64,000 nt of DNA from Mesocentrotus franciscanus. Taxonomy: Eukaryota; Echinodermata; Echinoidea; Camarodonta; Strongylocentrotidae. Positions 22,456-33,625 of this stretch are shown here, piece by piece. A program made the translations under genes and the position numbers. Numbering within the stretch: position 1 is the first letter of the stretch; each line of letters starts with the position of its first letter. The notes beneath the pieces are model-generated. The model made no database searches and was not told the origin of the DNA. It saw only the letters and a program-made list of their open reading frames with translations. The stretch covers positions 17,046,339 through 17,110,338 of the forward strand of contig CP137684.1 in assembly GCA_037976565.1 (NCBI GenBank). Reading direction: 5' to 3'.

Positions 22456-22975
22456 CTTTTCACACTTGTTTTGCTTAACCCCGTACTTTGCTTAGCCCCG
22501 TACTATCCTTAACCTCGGACTAACTTTTTTGGCTGTTCTCGCTGCAATTCGTTAGCCCCGTACTAGCTGTATAGCGTAAACATTCATTTATTCGCTCCAT
22601 TGCGTAGTACCGGACTATTTTTCGTTTCTGTTCTCATTCATTTGCTTGGCACCGCAATTACGGAGTTAGCACCACAATTGCAGGGTTAGCCCTGCTATTT
22701 TGCAGGGCCAGCTAACCCCGTACTATAGGTGGGGCTAGCCCACTTTGGTAAATACGTGTCTTAACAGAAAGTGGAATAAGCTTAACCCCGGACTATACAG
22801 GTGTAGGTGGGGCTAAGACCCCCCTTTAACCCCACCTATAGTCCGGGGTTAAGCGAAATTTTGCCAGTGTGAAAACAAAGTGGAATAAGCTTAACCCGGA
22901 CTATAGGTGGGGCTAAGACCCCCTTTAGCCCCACCTATAGTACGGGGTTAAGCAAAATTTTGCCAGTGTGAAAAC
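22456..22975. mobile_element. Foldback-type cluster with repeated TTAACCCCGTAC arms (element I)
   Basis: TTTTCACACTTGTTTTGCTT then AACCCCGTACT at the left is inverted at the right as GTACGGGGTTAAGC then AAAATTTTGCCAGTGTGAAA. The right 230 bases are two consecutive palindromes, each AAGTGGAATAAGCTTAAC... through GTGGGGCTAAGACCCCC and back to GGGGTTAAGC...GCCAGTGTGAAAAC. The left part has scattered TTAGCCCCGTACT and GTACCGGACT words. Likely a foldback element with tandemly duplicated ends. No clear target duplication was found. Confidence 0.65.
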
Positions 22976-23099
22976 AACAGAAGAAAATCACATTAATAGG
23001 TTTTGTAGACTTTTTGGAGCTGTCTTGTGGGACTCGGCAGACATGCATTTCAAAAGGCCTCTTTCTGTTTACCTCATCTTCTGCTTTTCTCCAGTTTTC

Positions 23100-23740
23100 C
23101 CAGTCACTATTTTTCTATTCCTCTCTCTTCTCTTACTTGTTCTGTTCCCCTCTTCCCTCTCTGTATATCACTATCCTCCTCCCTTAGCTGTTTTTGTTTT
23201 TCCTCTTCCTTCCCTCTCTTTTTCTCACCTCTGTCATCTCCCCCTTTGTCCCCCTCTTCCCCCTCCTCCCCCTACTCGTCTCCCTTCTCCTCTTCCTCCC
23301 TTCTCCTCTTCCTCCCTTCTCCTCTTCCTCCCTTCTCCTCTTCCTCCCTTCTCCTCTTCCTCCTCCTTCTCCTCCTCCTTCTCCTCCTCCTCCCTCTCCT
23401 CCTTCTCCTTCTCCTCCTCCCTCTCCTCCTTCTCCTCCTTCTCCTCCTCCTCCCCCTCTTCCTCCTCCTCTTCCTCCTATTTCTCTTCCTCTTCCTCCCC
23501 TCTCTTTCTCTCCTCTCTTTCCCTCTCTATCTCTCCTCTCTTTCCCCTATTTCTCATCTCTCCCTTCCCCCTCTTTCCCTCTCTCTCACTCTCACTCTCT
23601 CCCTCTCTCTAACTCCCTTTCTCTCTCTCTCCCTTTCTCTCTCTCTCCCTTCCCTCTCTCTCTTTTCCTCTCTCTTTTCACTCTCTCTCTCTCTCTCTCT
23701 CTCTCCCTCTCTCTCTCTGTCTCTCTGTCTCTCTCTGTAA
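23100..23740. repeat. 640-base polypyrimidine tract with embedded 16-bp minisatellite
   Basis: Almost pure C/T. It contains about five tandem copies of TTCTCCTCTTCCTCCC at 23281-23360, then (CTC)n/(CTT)n, then (CT)n. Three overlapping plus-strand frames of 193-237 residues, all Ser/Pro/Leu/Phe, remain open simply because pure pyrimidine contains no stop codon. Mirror-symmetric parts could form triplex DNA. Confidence 0.95.
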
Positions 23741-23922
23741 GGTCATTCATTCTTGCAGGTATATTATGTGATTAGGTAACAATCCACAAGTGTTTTATTT
23801 ATGATTATGTTCATATTTCTGCTGGCATATTCATTTTGCCTAATAAGCAAGGCCACACGAGGTGCTGAAGTATGGTAGACTTTTGTGATACTATTCTTTT
23901 TCTTCTCTTTCTTCCTTCCTAA

Positions 23923-24302
23923 AGAGAAGGTTGAGTTCTGGGAAAAGGTTGAAAATAATTTGTGAGCGTTATCAATGTATTATGCAAGTGTGGAAGAACA
24001 TCAGAGTAAAAATGTTCCATGAAAAGCATGGCTCTTCAAATGCCTTAATATTCTAAATATGGCATGTAACATCATAAAAATCTGGACGGATTTTTATGCC
24101 ACGTGTTCGTGTAGTCCCATATACAACTTTCTGTGTACAGTGCTTGTAACTGTACCAAGACTGGGCCAAATTTCTTATCATTTTGATGATTCCAGAATCT
24201 TGCAGTACACACCAATACTTATATGCTAGATAATCAACCTTTTCTGATCGATTCCACGTTTCTTTCACAATGCAATCGCATGACCAGAACTCAACTTTAT
24301 CT
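23923..24302 (+). mobile_element. TTAA-target element, family T copy 1
   Basis: The left end AGAGAAGGTTGAGTTCTGG and the inverted right end CCAGAACTCAACTTTATCT are flanked by CTAA and TTAA. Copy 2 (minus, 55895-56233) shares the left end and the interior, including GGGCCAAATTTCTTATCATT. Copy 3 (60321-60519) is a right-half fragment. No coding capacity was seen; the minus frame at 24053-24268 is inside the repeat. Confidence 0.8.
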
Positions 24303-24706
24303 TTAAGCTGAAAATTATTTGCAATCTTTAAAATGTTTCATTACTTATCAAAAGATATTAAAAAGAAACATTTTTCCATTGGAGGAAGATGAGAGAACGC
24401 CCCCAAAAAAAAAAAAAGAGAAAAAGAGAAAATATAAAACAAGAAATATTAACCTTCAATTACAGGACATAGATTTCCCATTTAAAACAAAAGAAAGATG
24501 TAATTTGAATTAATCCTAGAACAATGTTCTCAGGCACCCCTTTATTTTAGCCTATTATTGGGAGATTTCCTTCCTTTCTTCCTTCCCTTTTTCTCTTTTA
24601 TTTCTTGCACAAATGTGTTATTCCATCCCTTGATCATTTTGATTGTATGCAGATTACGCTCTGCTTTCTGTAGGTGTGTTCGCATCATAAGTATCTTCTA
24701 ACAATT
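24303..24706. other. No gene seen
   Basis: A-rich then T-rich spacer between T1 and A3. The short lysine-rich frame reflects poly-purine sequence. Confidence 0.4.
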
Positions 24707-24709
24707 TTA

Positions 24710-24883
24710 GGGTGCATTCAAGCGATTTTTAGCCACGTTTATTACAAAACGCATCTTTTTCAGCGTTTCATGTTGCGTTTTGAAACACGTTTATTTTTAT
24801 GACTGACGAAAAATTGCTTGAAATCGCTTGAACGCAACCGTGTTTTAAACTAAACGTCTTTGAAAACCGCATTGAATGCACTC
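24710..24883 (-). mobile_element. A-family element copy 3, internally deleted
   Basis: GGGTGCATTCAAGCGATTTTT at the left and GAAAACCGCATTGAATGCACTC at the right, with TTA on both sides (24707-24709 and 24884-24886). Compared with A1 it lies in the opposite orientation and lacks about 250 internal bases, joining AAACGCATCTTTTTCAGCG to the region next to the other terminus. Confidence 0.75.
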
Positions 24884-24886
24884 TTA

Positions 24887-25235
24887 CTGCGGATGGTAGG
24901 TTCTGTCTGATTCTGACATAATTAATCCTGTCCGTTGCTCATAAGCGATGTTTGGTATGTTTTTACCTTTGAAACCTACAGGTACATAAGTGTTTCTCAA
25001 ACTATCTGAGGGTGCCTCTAGAAACATATAGGTGTGGATTTATAAGTCATTTAAGTCAATGATATATGTTTGCTTCAAAAATTGAATAAAAATTGTAACA
25101 CTAAGAAAGTATATTCCCGCTGCCCACTGCCAGATGTCGGTACTTATAACGCGAAAGCCGCTATCAGTATAAACGTGCTAACAGAGTTCCGGAAGATGTA
25201 CCATCATTAATAGTGTTGGAATGTGTAAAAAAAAC
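24887..25235. other. No gene seen
   Basis: AT-rich spacer between A3 and the J element; nothing recognisable. Confidence 0.4.
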
Positions 25236-25387
25236 CAGGGCCCTGTTTCATAAAACTTGTTATCAATAACAAATGCTATATTTCTATGACAAATTTGCTC
25301 TCAGCCAATCAAATGCCACGATTTCGGTAGCTTGTAACAGCTATTGTAACTTTTTATTGATAACAAGTTTTATGAAACAGGGCCCTG
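25236..25387. mobile_element. 152-base MITE with 34-bp perfect inverted repeats (family J)
   Basis: CAGGGCCCTGTTTCATAAAA followed by CTTGTTATCAATAA at the left is exactly inverted at the right end. The outer ten bases are themselves palindromic. The centre of about 84 bases has no coding capacity. Perfect arms suggest recent activity. A target duplication is not clear because of the palindromic ends. Confidence 0.85.
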
Positions 25388-25556
25388 ACCGCAACAACTT
25401 TTTTGCGATATCAACTTGGGCATTTTCAGTACCTTATTATACATCCCACTGTTATCATGTCCGGATTACATCATACGTCATTGTAATGTTAGCACAATTT
25501 AAATGGTGATGCACAAGGCTACAGACATTTTTCGGAAGTCTTTGCGATCATCTTAA

Positions 25557-25744
25557 AGCCTGTCTGCACTAGTTGGGCCAGGAGGGATTAGACCTCCCAG
25601 CGTGGTCACTGACAGGTGGTTATCTCATCAACTCAGCTCTCAATTAACATAAGAAAAAGGGGATCATGGGGGAGCAACGGGTACCTCTTAGGCATTGTTT
25701 GCTATATAGAGGGCGCAAGTAGCTACAAGTAGTGCAGTGGGGCT
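25557..25744 (+). mobile_element. TTAA-target MITE, family K copy 1
   Basis: AGCCTGTCTGCACTAG at the left and CAAGTAGTGCAGTGGGGCT at the right form a short inverted repeat, with TTAA on both sides (25553-25556 and 25745-25748). Copy 2 (61948-62138) shares interior words such as GGCATTGTTTGCTATATAGA and GGGGATCA. Confidence 0.85.
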
Positions 25745-25748
25745 TTAA

Positions 25749-26277
25749 AGCATGATTACACATGATATATATGTTGTCATTTCAGGCAACAAGTGCTCTA
25801 AAGATTCCTGAGCCATGAAGATGGGCACTGTGCAGGAATGTCATGCTAATAGTATTCTGGAAGATTTCGTCAGCTCCCTGCAAGAAGGCCCGTACTACCA
25901 TTTACAATACATAGCTATTTCTGCCTTCCAGTGGACAGCCAATGATTGACTAATGTAAAACACATGGGAATTTTGTAGCGAACCATTTCTCTTTTTTGAA
26001 GATCAGTGACTTGTGATGTTAACATAGCTAGAGTTTGCCTTTTTTCCTTCCTGGTCATTGGACCCTGTGTTTCCTGTGCGGCTGTTCAAAACAAACAAAC
26101 GAAAACAGGCAGTGATCGGTTTTACGCGTTCCTCATTGTTTTCATGTAAATTGATGGGACTTTGATACTCTAGCGTAGGTAGAAAGTAATAGATTCAATG
26201 ATAAGATTTTAGAGGAATTTATTTCAGGAAAAAAATGTTTGTAAAAAAGACATGGCTGGGGACATGTACGTATGGGC
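25749..26277. other. No gene seen
   Basis: AT-rich spacer after K1 with no recognisable motif. Confidence 0.4.
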
Positions 26278-26340
26278 TTAGAGTCAGAAAGATGCTAACC
26301 GCCTGTAAATATATGAACTAAGAACCTTGTGGCTCTCAGT
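26278..26340. repeat. Dispersed palindrome, copy N3
   Basis: TTAGAGTCAGAAAGATGCTA at the left and an inverted AGAACCTTGTGGCTCTCAG at the right. It directly abuts the SINE that starts at 26341. Confidence 0.5.
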
Positions 26341-26520
26341 GTTGTGGTTCAGTGGATAAGTCTCCGGACTGTGAACCACAAGGTACAGGGTTCAAATCCC
26401 TGTTGCAGCATTAATGTCCTTTGGCAAGACATTAATCTACAGTTGCCACACTCCATCCAGGTGAGGTAAATGGGTACTTGGCAGGAATTCGTTCCTTGAA
26501 ATGCTCAAGCTTTTTTATGA
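26341..26520 (+). mobile_element. tRNA-derived SINE, 5' part
   Basis: The tRNA-like head has an A-box-like GTGGTTCAGTGGATAAG, a CTGTGAA loop that would place GTG (His) in the anticodon position, and a perfect T arm CAGGG-TTCAAAT-CCCTG with B box. The body continues with TTTGGCAAGACATTAATCTA, CTCCATCCAGGTG and AAATGGGTAC, phrases shared with the SINE at 27.02 kb and, as I recall, with tRNA-SINEs of many marine invertebrates. The 3' boundary is not sharp. Confidence 0.7.
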
Positions 26521-26658
26521 GATATGTAGAAATGAAAAAGACTCTGTACATAGGAAACTCTGTTTAAAACATCAGCTTTCTACAGCAAACTGTCTTGTTT
26601 TTTTCTATGAAAACAGTTTTAATTCACTGAGCAATATGAAGAAGTTTTGTAACTACTA

Positions 26659-26980
26659 GGCCTGTCCTCATCGGACCGAAGTGGCAAAGTAACCCGATAT
26701 TTTAACTAGCCCGATCTCAAAGTAGCCAGCTCATTTGCATCTTCATCAGCCCGCAGTTGCAATTAGCGGGCTATTTGGTCGAGAAAATATCCCAAGAAAT
26801 TTTAGTCTTGTTTTCAAAATAGCCTGCTATTTGGGAAATAGCGGGCTATTTTGCGCCCGTCCGAGCTAATTTGTGATGAGCGTATCGGTCTGGTGAAGAC
26901 GCAATTTCGAGCTTCAGGAATATATCCCGAGTCTGAAAATAGCGAGTTATTTTGCAACTTCAGTCTGATGAAGACAGGCC
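26659..26980 (+). mobile_element. D-family element, copy 3 (diverged)
   Basis: Termini GGCCTGTCCTCATCGG and CTGATGAAGACAGGCC flanked by TA on both sides. It shares GCATCTTCATCAGCCCGCAG and TTGCAATTAGCGGGCTATTT with D1. The central part is rearranged and more diverged than in D1 and D2. Confidence 0.75.
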
Positions 26981-27017
26981 TACTGTGACATAATACTGCT
27001 GATAGCCCAAAGGGTGC

Positions 27018-27300
27018 TATGTCCTTGTGTCCTTGAGCAAGGCATTTTATCTACATTGCTTCTCTCCATCCAGGTGCTAAATAGGTACCCACCCTGTTCG
27101 ATGCGAAAGTCAGTGTTATTGGATTAGCATGTGAGCGCCCATAGAAAGGCGACTAGCTGGAATGCTCCCCAGGGAATGGAGAATGTGTACTGTAAAGTGT
27201 GGAATATTAGTTGAAGCCAGTGACCAATGACAAGAGTATTAATAGTACTGGAAGTGCTTTTGCCAGTTATAACTGATAAAGCGCTCTATAAGGTATAGTT
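27018..27300 (+). mobile_element. SINE fragment without tRNA head
   Basis: CTTGAGCAAGGCATTTTATC, CTCTCCATCCAGGTGC and AAATAGGTACCCACC match the body of the 26.34-kb SINE. The 3' part runs on to TAAAGCGCTCTATAAG, a LINE-like tail phrase. The tRNA-like head is missing, so the copy is 5'-truncated. Confidence 0.6.
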
Positions 27301-27794
27301 CGTAATTGCAGGGAGAATTATACAAGTAAATGTACATCTTTATTGCAAGAAAATATTTTCAACTACTAATTAGAGAAACTACTGGGAGGCAACTAAAAAA
27401 CTACTTTGAAGACGGAGATATTTGAAGATTTCACCACTCAAATTCATTTATAAAGACTGTAATTCTATTCTCTACTACATTGACGGACCTATATTAGTTC
27501 CTATTCACCCACTCTTGTCTTCAGCGGTTTCCTTTCATCCATTCTTTTTCCAGCCATTTTTAATGTAATCTAAACACATCATCACTGCGTGTTTCCCTAT
27601 TTTGGCAAGAGAGTGTGCAAATTCTGGGCCTGCATCTAATTCTGGTTGCTCATGGAATTAGAACACCCTGTATGAACATTGCGGTCAGTGCGGGCTCGTA
27701 TGTCTGCTTTTCCTTTCAGCATTTCTATGTTTTTCGTAGCACCTCGATCGCGCACCTCATCGATTTCTCTCCTCCTGTATGTCCTTGTTTTTGG
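27301..27794. other. No gene seen
   Basis: AT-rich spacer before the second CT tract. Plus-strand frames entering it from 27615 run straight into Leu/Ser simple repeat. Confidence 0.4.
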
Positions 27795-28255
27795 TTTTTT
27801 TGGTCTGTCTTTTTCCATCTCTCTTCCTCTCCTACTCTCCCCTCTCCCTCTGTCTGTCTCAACTCTCTATGTCTTTCTCTCCCTCTGTCTTTCTCTGTCT
27901 CTCTCCCTCTGTCTCAACCTCTCTATTTCTTTCTCTCTTTCCCTCTCTATTCCCCCCTCTCTGTTCCCCATCACTCTCTCTTTTCAATATGTTTATCTTC
28001 TTCTCTCTCTCTCTCTCTCTCTCCCTCTCATCTCTCCCTCTCTGATGATCTCTCAGAGAAAACTAACATTGAAATAACCCCCTTTATCTCTCCCTCCCTC
28101 CATCTCTCTCTCTCTCTCCCTCTCTTCTTCCCTCTTTCCCCCTCTGTCCCTTCCTTGCTCTCTTGCTCTCTCCTTCCTTTCCCCCTCTCTCCCTCCCCTG
28201 CTCTCTCACCCTTGCTCTCTTGCTCTTCTCCTCCTCTCTCTCTCTCTCTTTTCTG
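27795..28255. repeat. Second long pyrimidine tract
   Basis: About 460 bases rich in CTCTCT, CTCCCT and CTGTCT, interrupted near 28041-28080 by a unique 40-base stretch. Frames of 88-238 residues across it are Leu/Ser/Pro artefacts. Confidence 0.9.
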
Positions 28256-28838
28256 TACACACCTTTATCCCCTCTATTTCTTCACACATAAGCACACACA
28301 CATACAACATCCAGGCAAAGAGATTCTTTGATCCAGGTAAGGCAGGGCTGCAAGTGCATGTAGTCTGCATTATAAATAGACCATTGTCCATTTTGCAAAT
28401 AATTGTAAATGTCTGATACGCCATTGTAAAGACCTGTATCTCTTTTATCTTTGTAAATGGCAGGCATACACCTTTTCATGCATTTTTCATCCTTGCAATG
28501 AACAAGAGTTATTGAGTAGTCTTGAAGTCCACAAATAGCAATTTTACATCACCAGACAGGGAATAGGGTCTGCATGTCCACCCTACAAACAGTGGGGTGC
28601 CTGCATCCAATGGTCAAGCGCATACAGTGGTCAGTGCCTGGCTGGCCAGGGCTGGGCGGCCGTACAAGGTCATTGCTGCATGATTGGTGCCTAGCCTTGG
28701 CTCCAGTTGTTTCCTGCTGATAACTCAAAATCAATTGTTTCCTTGGGATGATAACCATTCGGATAAGTAGGGATAGAACAAAATGATGAAGTCTTAGATG
28801 TGTTTAGAATAATTTTTTTTTCAATACATGTAGCCTGT
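28256..28838. other. No gene seen; GGTCA-word cluster
   Basis: 28565-28680 contains TGCAGACCCT (reverse strand), TGTCCA, two TGGTCA, GGCTGGCCAGGG and AGGTCA in about 115 GC-richer bases. The minus frame at 28691-29074 (127 residues) has no domain I recognise. Confidence 0.4.
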
Positions 28839-28900
28839 TGATAGCCAGAAAGATGCTTAACTATATGAGTACATGAATTAACACTTTCCTGATGCTCAGG
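28839..28900. repeat. Dispersed palindrome, copy N4
   Basis: GATAGCCAGAAAGATGCTTAA at the left and TTAACACTTTCCTGATGCTC, an imperfect inverted match, at the right. A diverged member of the N group. Confidence 0.4.
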
Positions 28901-29517
28901 TGGCAATATTTTCTTACTAATACCCCCTTTTTCTACAATTGCCTCTTTTCTTGATCTGAAACAAGTTGATATGGTGCGTGCCCTAGGCTTGCCTGATATA
29001 GCATTAAGTAATATACAGTTAACAACTAAATTATGAATACCCCTTGTAAATTTGATGTTGTTTGTGTTTTTCATAACTCAGGAGTGAAAGGTGTACTGGT
29101 TGAATTAGGTGTAAGTTTTTATATGTCATATTCTCAAGAAACATAAATCGGGCCAAAAGAATTGTTCCCATACTTAAAAAATTTATTAATTTGGTAAGGG
29201 TATGAATAATTTAGTTGCTAACTGTACATGTATGTAACTAAGATTTTGACTCTTGCAGTGCTTGTATGCACATTAATGCAATAAGTTTATTTCTTAAAGG
29301 CTACTCAGGAAGAAGCATCCATGAAATTAGATGTTATTTGTGCACTGGTCTGATTAGACTGGGTACCGCTTTCTGAGAGAAATGTGCATCAATAACGTTT
29401 GAAGTTAAAGTGCTCCAATCACCTGAAAAAAAATCTGTGTATATGAAGAATGTAAAGAGGCCGACATGCCACATGGAAGCCAAAGGTTCATTAAATGAAG
29501 GCCCCTGGGCAATGAGG
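28901..29517. other. No gene seen
   Basis: AT-rich DNA. It contains part of the 127-residue minus frame, whose composition and lack of motifs give no reason to call it coding. Confidence 0.4.
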
Positions 29518-29850
29518 ATGTTATAAAGGCACTAGCGCATCAACTCGGTTTTGAACCCAGGGCCTGCCAGTTTTAGGTTCCAATGCTTTACCAATGAGCC
29601 ATCATGCCTCCATAGAAATAATTTGAATTTAAAGAGTGTGTAATATATCAAACTTCTGGTAATCAGGGGGTTTAGAAGGGCACTTACGCTTCAACCAGGT
29701 TTTGAACCCTGGACCTGGTGGTTACATGACCACTGCTCTACCCACCACATCATTACAAAAATAATTAGAACTAACATTCAGGCTACAGAGTAGGTAGCAC
29801 ATACTAAGCTTCTGGAAGTTAGGGGCTTATGAAAGCTTTACATAATACTT
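29518..29850 (-). repeat. Tandem tRNA-like repeat, about 2.2 units of about 150 bp
   Basis: The unit start recurs at 29521 (TTATAAAGGCACT), 29671 (TTTAGAAGGGCACT) and 29828 (TTATGAAAGC). Units 1 and 2 each contain, on the minus strand, a tRNA-like region: GGCTCATTGGTAAAGCA with GGGTTCAAAACC at 29518-29612, and GTGGGTAGAGCAGTGGTC with GGGTTCAAAACC at 29668-29756. The flanking CTTCTGGTAATCAGGGG / CTTCTGGAAGTTAGGGG also recurs. This points to tandem duplication of a SINE-like unit, not two independent insertions. Confidence 0.6.
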
Positions 29851-31240
29851 CCCTCTTCGAGGAGGAAGAGGAAGTCACCCCCAATCCTAGAAGCCTTGAA
29901 AGGAGACTAAGCCCCAGTGGTCAGTCCCAGTGGTCACTCTCCAGCCACTGGTAATACAGACACGTACTTGCATCTGACCATTATGATTCCAGCCAGGCTG
30001 ACCATTCGTCCACGAGAAATTTTATAGGGAGGTGTGACGCTTTATGGAAGTTGCAACCATGCTCAGCAAACGGAATATATCGGTATGTTTCACTTGAATA
30101 TATATCTCTTGTATATCTCCTGTTATATATCATCTTTTCATTCACTTTTCTCTTCTTTTTTCTCTCAACTGTTTTTTGGAAGATATAGTTGCAAAATGGT
30201 GATAAGTGTGTTAGCTTAAGCTACATTTTTCTTTCCCCAATTCAGTATTGTATTGATGTGTGGTAATTGTTATCATTGTATGTGGTAATGATTTGTAAAG
30301 CAATTTCACGAAAAGTTTTGTTTGATTGTAGTTGTTCATTCATTCATTTTTGACTCTCATGGGATGAAACATTGAAACCAAAAAGCTGATTTTCACTATA
30401 GGGTCCACTACCGTAGAATACCTATTACAAAGAATGATATCCAATAAAATACATTAAAAACTTCTATTATGAATACAAAATGTGATAAATGGGATCATAA
30501 ATTGTGCACAAATATGCAGGAAATCAACAAGTGTGTGTTTGTATTTTGTTTGTTTTTAACTGGAGCTTGGCAAATTTTAATAAAACAGTATGATCACAAT
30601 TTTTTTTCCATTTAAATTTATGATTGCAACTGTTACATCCTCATGTTCAAATCTTTTCTTTACTTTAATTCATTTTCCATATTAATATAAAATAAGACTT
30701 ACCGTAAAGTGACTCAGTAACATTGGCTCAGATTCTGAAACAAAATCCTGGATTTAGCTCAGAATGCTCAAATCATAATTATAAACCTTTAGGTCAGTCA
30801 GGAATCCCATGATTTTTACAAGCCGATCGCCTGTCTGAGTATCAAGATATTTATGATTGGAAATCGAAATTTCATTTTTCGTTTTCCTAATGGTTTTTAT
30901 AACACTACAGTCTATTGGGGAAAATGAGTTTGGTAAAACTGTTCACTCAAAGATTGTTATTTTTTTGAGGCACTTCATGATCATTTTGAAGCGCAATTTT
31001 TGTAAGGGCTCCAATATTACACAATATCACAGACACTGATAACACGTAGGGCCATACATCTCAGATTTAACATTGTTAAACGATGCCTTTAAGATAAGGA
31101 TGTCTTTGTGTGCTCCGTGATTTAATTGAAATTTTAGCTGGTAGAACTTTATCGTGCTGAATAATGTACCAGCAATGATTCTTTGTTTTACCACCCAATG
31201 TATCCACATCACCTGGGAAAATCAATTGAGGCAAATGGAT
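29851..31240. other. No gene seen; GGTCA-word cluster
   Basis: 29908-30012 has CCAGTGGTCAGTCC, CCAGTGGTCACTC, CAGCCACTGG and two TGACCAT words. The remainder to 31240 is AT-rich and featureless to me. Confidence 0.4.
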
Positions 31241-32165
31241 TGAGTGATTTCATGAATGAGTGATAGAATGATTAGATGAATGAATGAATTATAGAATGAA
31301 AGGATAGATGGATGGATGGATGGATGGATGGATGGATGGATGGATGGATGGATGGATGAATGAATGAATGAGTGAGTGAGTGAGTGAGTGAGTGAGTGAG
31401 TGAGTGAGTGAGTGAGTGAGTGAGTGAGTGAGTGAGTGAATGAATGAATGAATGAATGAATGAATGAATGATTAGATGAATGAATGAATTTTAGAATGAA
31501 AGGATAGATGGATGGATGGATGGATGGATGGATGGATGAATGAGTGATAGAATGAATGAGTGAATAAATAAATGAATGAATGATTGAATGAATGAATGAA
31601 TGAATGAGTGAGTGATAGAATGATTACAGTAAATGCATGAATGAATGATTGAGTGATAGAATGAATGAATGAATGAATGATTGAATGAATGAATGAGTGA
31701 GTGATAGAATGATTAGATGAATGAATGAATGAGTAAATGAATGAGTTACAAAATGAATGAGTGAATACATGAATGAATGAATGATTGAATGAATGAATGA
31801 GTGAGTGAATGAATGAGTGATAGAATGATTAGATGAATGAATGAATGAGTGAGTGAGTGATAGAATGGTTAGATGAATGAGTGATAGAATGAATGAGTGA
31901 ATGAATGAGTGAATGAATGAGTGAATGAATGAGTGAATAAATGAATGAATGAATGATTGAATGAATGAATGAATGAATGAATAAATGAATGAGTGAGTGA
32001 TAGAATGATTACATGAATGAATGAATGAATGAGTGATAGAATGATTAGATGAATGAATGAATGAATGAGCGAATACCGATTGAGGTATATGGATTGAATG
32101 AGTTGATAACTGACTGATAAAATGATTGGATGAGTGAATGACCAAATGAATGCATGAATGAATGA
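31241..32165. repeat. 0.9-kb tetranucleotide satellite (TGAA/TGAG/GATG) with higher-order structure
   Basis: Blocks of (GATG)n, (TGAG)n and (TGAA)n alternate. A longer phrase, GTGATAGAATGATTAGATGA, recurs about six times, and a GAATGAAAGGATAGATGGAT block occurs twice about 200 bases apart. The 173-residue minus frame (HSFIHSFIHSF) is the translation of the repeat. Confidence 0.95.
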
Positions 32166-33625
32166 ACCAATGAATAGATAAATAGATAAATAAATATACT
32201 AATGAAATAATTTTGGGCTTGATTGATTAATCATTGAAGCAATGAAATACTAAATGACTCCAGATTATATTATTTGATGAATTAATCTTTTGAATGATGA
32301 AATGTTAAGAATGGAAGGAATGAATTGATGTTAACAAAATATCTGAATAATTTCAATTCATTTTATTCCATTCGTCATACAAAAACATACATTATTATAA
32401 CATTGATCTTTGCAGTTAAGTAAAGAACATACAAACAACATAACGAAAGATTAACACAAAATACAATTATATATATGAATGAGGAACTACTGATGGAATG
32501 GATAAGTGAATGGTTGATAAATTTAAGAAAAAACATTAATTTTAATTCTCAAAGATTATGATGAATCTATGATTAAATTAGTCGTGGTATGAATAATAAA
32601 ATAATATGAGCATTTAATGTTGATAATAGAAGTTTTAAAGAAAATGTAGCCCAGCAGTGAAATTGATAGGTTGGATGTAGTAAATGCTGTATCTTAATAA
32701 TGCTCAGTGAGGTTTAAATGTTCTATATTGAAGTGAATAAACAAACCATATAATTGCAGACCCTTAGCATTCATTTCCTAAGGGGAAATTTGTATCAAGA
32801 TAAATATCCTGCTTTCTGCTTAACTTTGATGCAATCTTGACTTAAGGGCTACCGATATAGTATCTTTGAGGAAAAGTTTTGTTTGTATAGCTGATGGAGT
32901 GAATTTATACATTTCCTTGTAGTCCATACATTCATTATACATGCATACCGCTAATACATCCTTATTGCATACTGGTATGTTGAGCAGTTGCAAGTAGCTG
33001 ATATGCGAAATATTGACATGGGAATGATTGCTAGTAAAAGTCCTGCAGCGAGAGTGTTAACTTTATGACGGTGTTACAGTTGGTAATGACTATTTATTTG
33101 AACAATAGTATATATATTTAACACTTTAAATAGTTTTCTCCTGGTTTTGACATTTGCAAAAAATAAATTAATAAAAATGATATTGATGAATAAAAAATAG
33201 TGATAGTTTGGGAAATTGTTTGTAAAAAATTATCATTTATCCTTCTATGCCATTTTCATTTGACGAATCATCTAGAAAAAGTTGGAGTGAAATTTTATTT
33301 TAAATGTTTTCACTGGAGAAGAACTTTTTTATTCATTTGCGTTCTGCTATTTGCGATCGTTCTGCAACAATAACGTTTTTGATCAATTTTGCATTGTTTC
33401 ATACCCATTAAAAACTAAAATGGAACTCATATCCAGTAGGTAAATAACAAGAGGAAGAAAAAGGTAAAAACACCACGTATGATATCATCATTTTAATATA
33501 TATATTATTTAACACTTTTCTGATCTTACTAATGATTCCATCAACCTTGAGCAGTCATAGAGATGGGGTCACTAGGCAGTTGGTGACTCGAGTAAATCTT
33601 TCCTTCCATCTCCGCCCCTGACAAC
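32166..33625. other. No gene seen
   Basis: Strongly AT-rich DNA. The only item of note is the exact 10-mer TGCAGACCCT at 32755 (see findings). Confidence 0.4.

Noticed and set aside
23027..23775. Three overlapping plus-strand ORFs of 193-237 residues
   Set aside because: They are the three frames of one polypyrimidine tract, which has no stop codons by composition. Products are Ser/Pro/Leu/Phe only.
31624..32145. 173-residue minus ORF with HSFI repeats
   Set aside because: Translation of the TGAA/TGAG satellite. The repeat period, not selection, keeps it open.
31241..32165. CRISPR-like array
   Set aside because: Short-period satellite with no unique spacers. The other tandem arrays in the window likewise lack repeat-spacer structure, and the DNA is eukaryotic.
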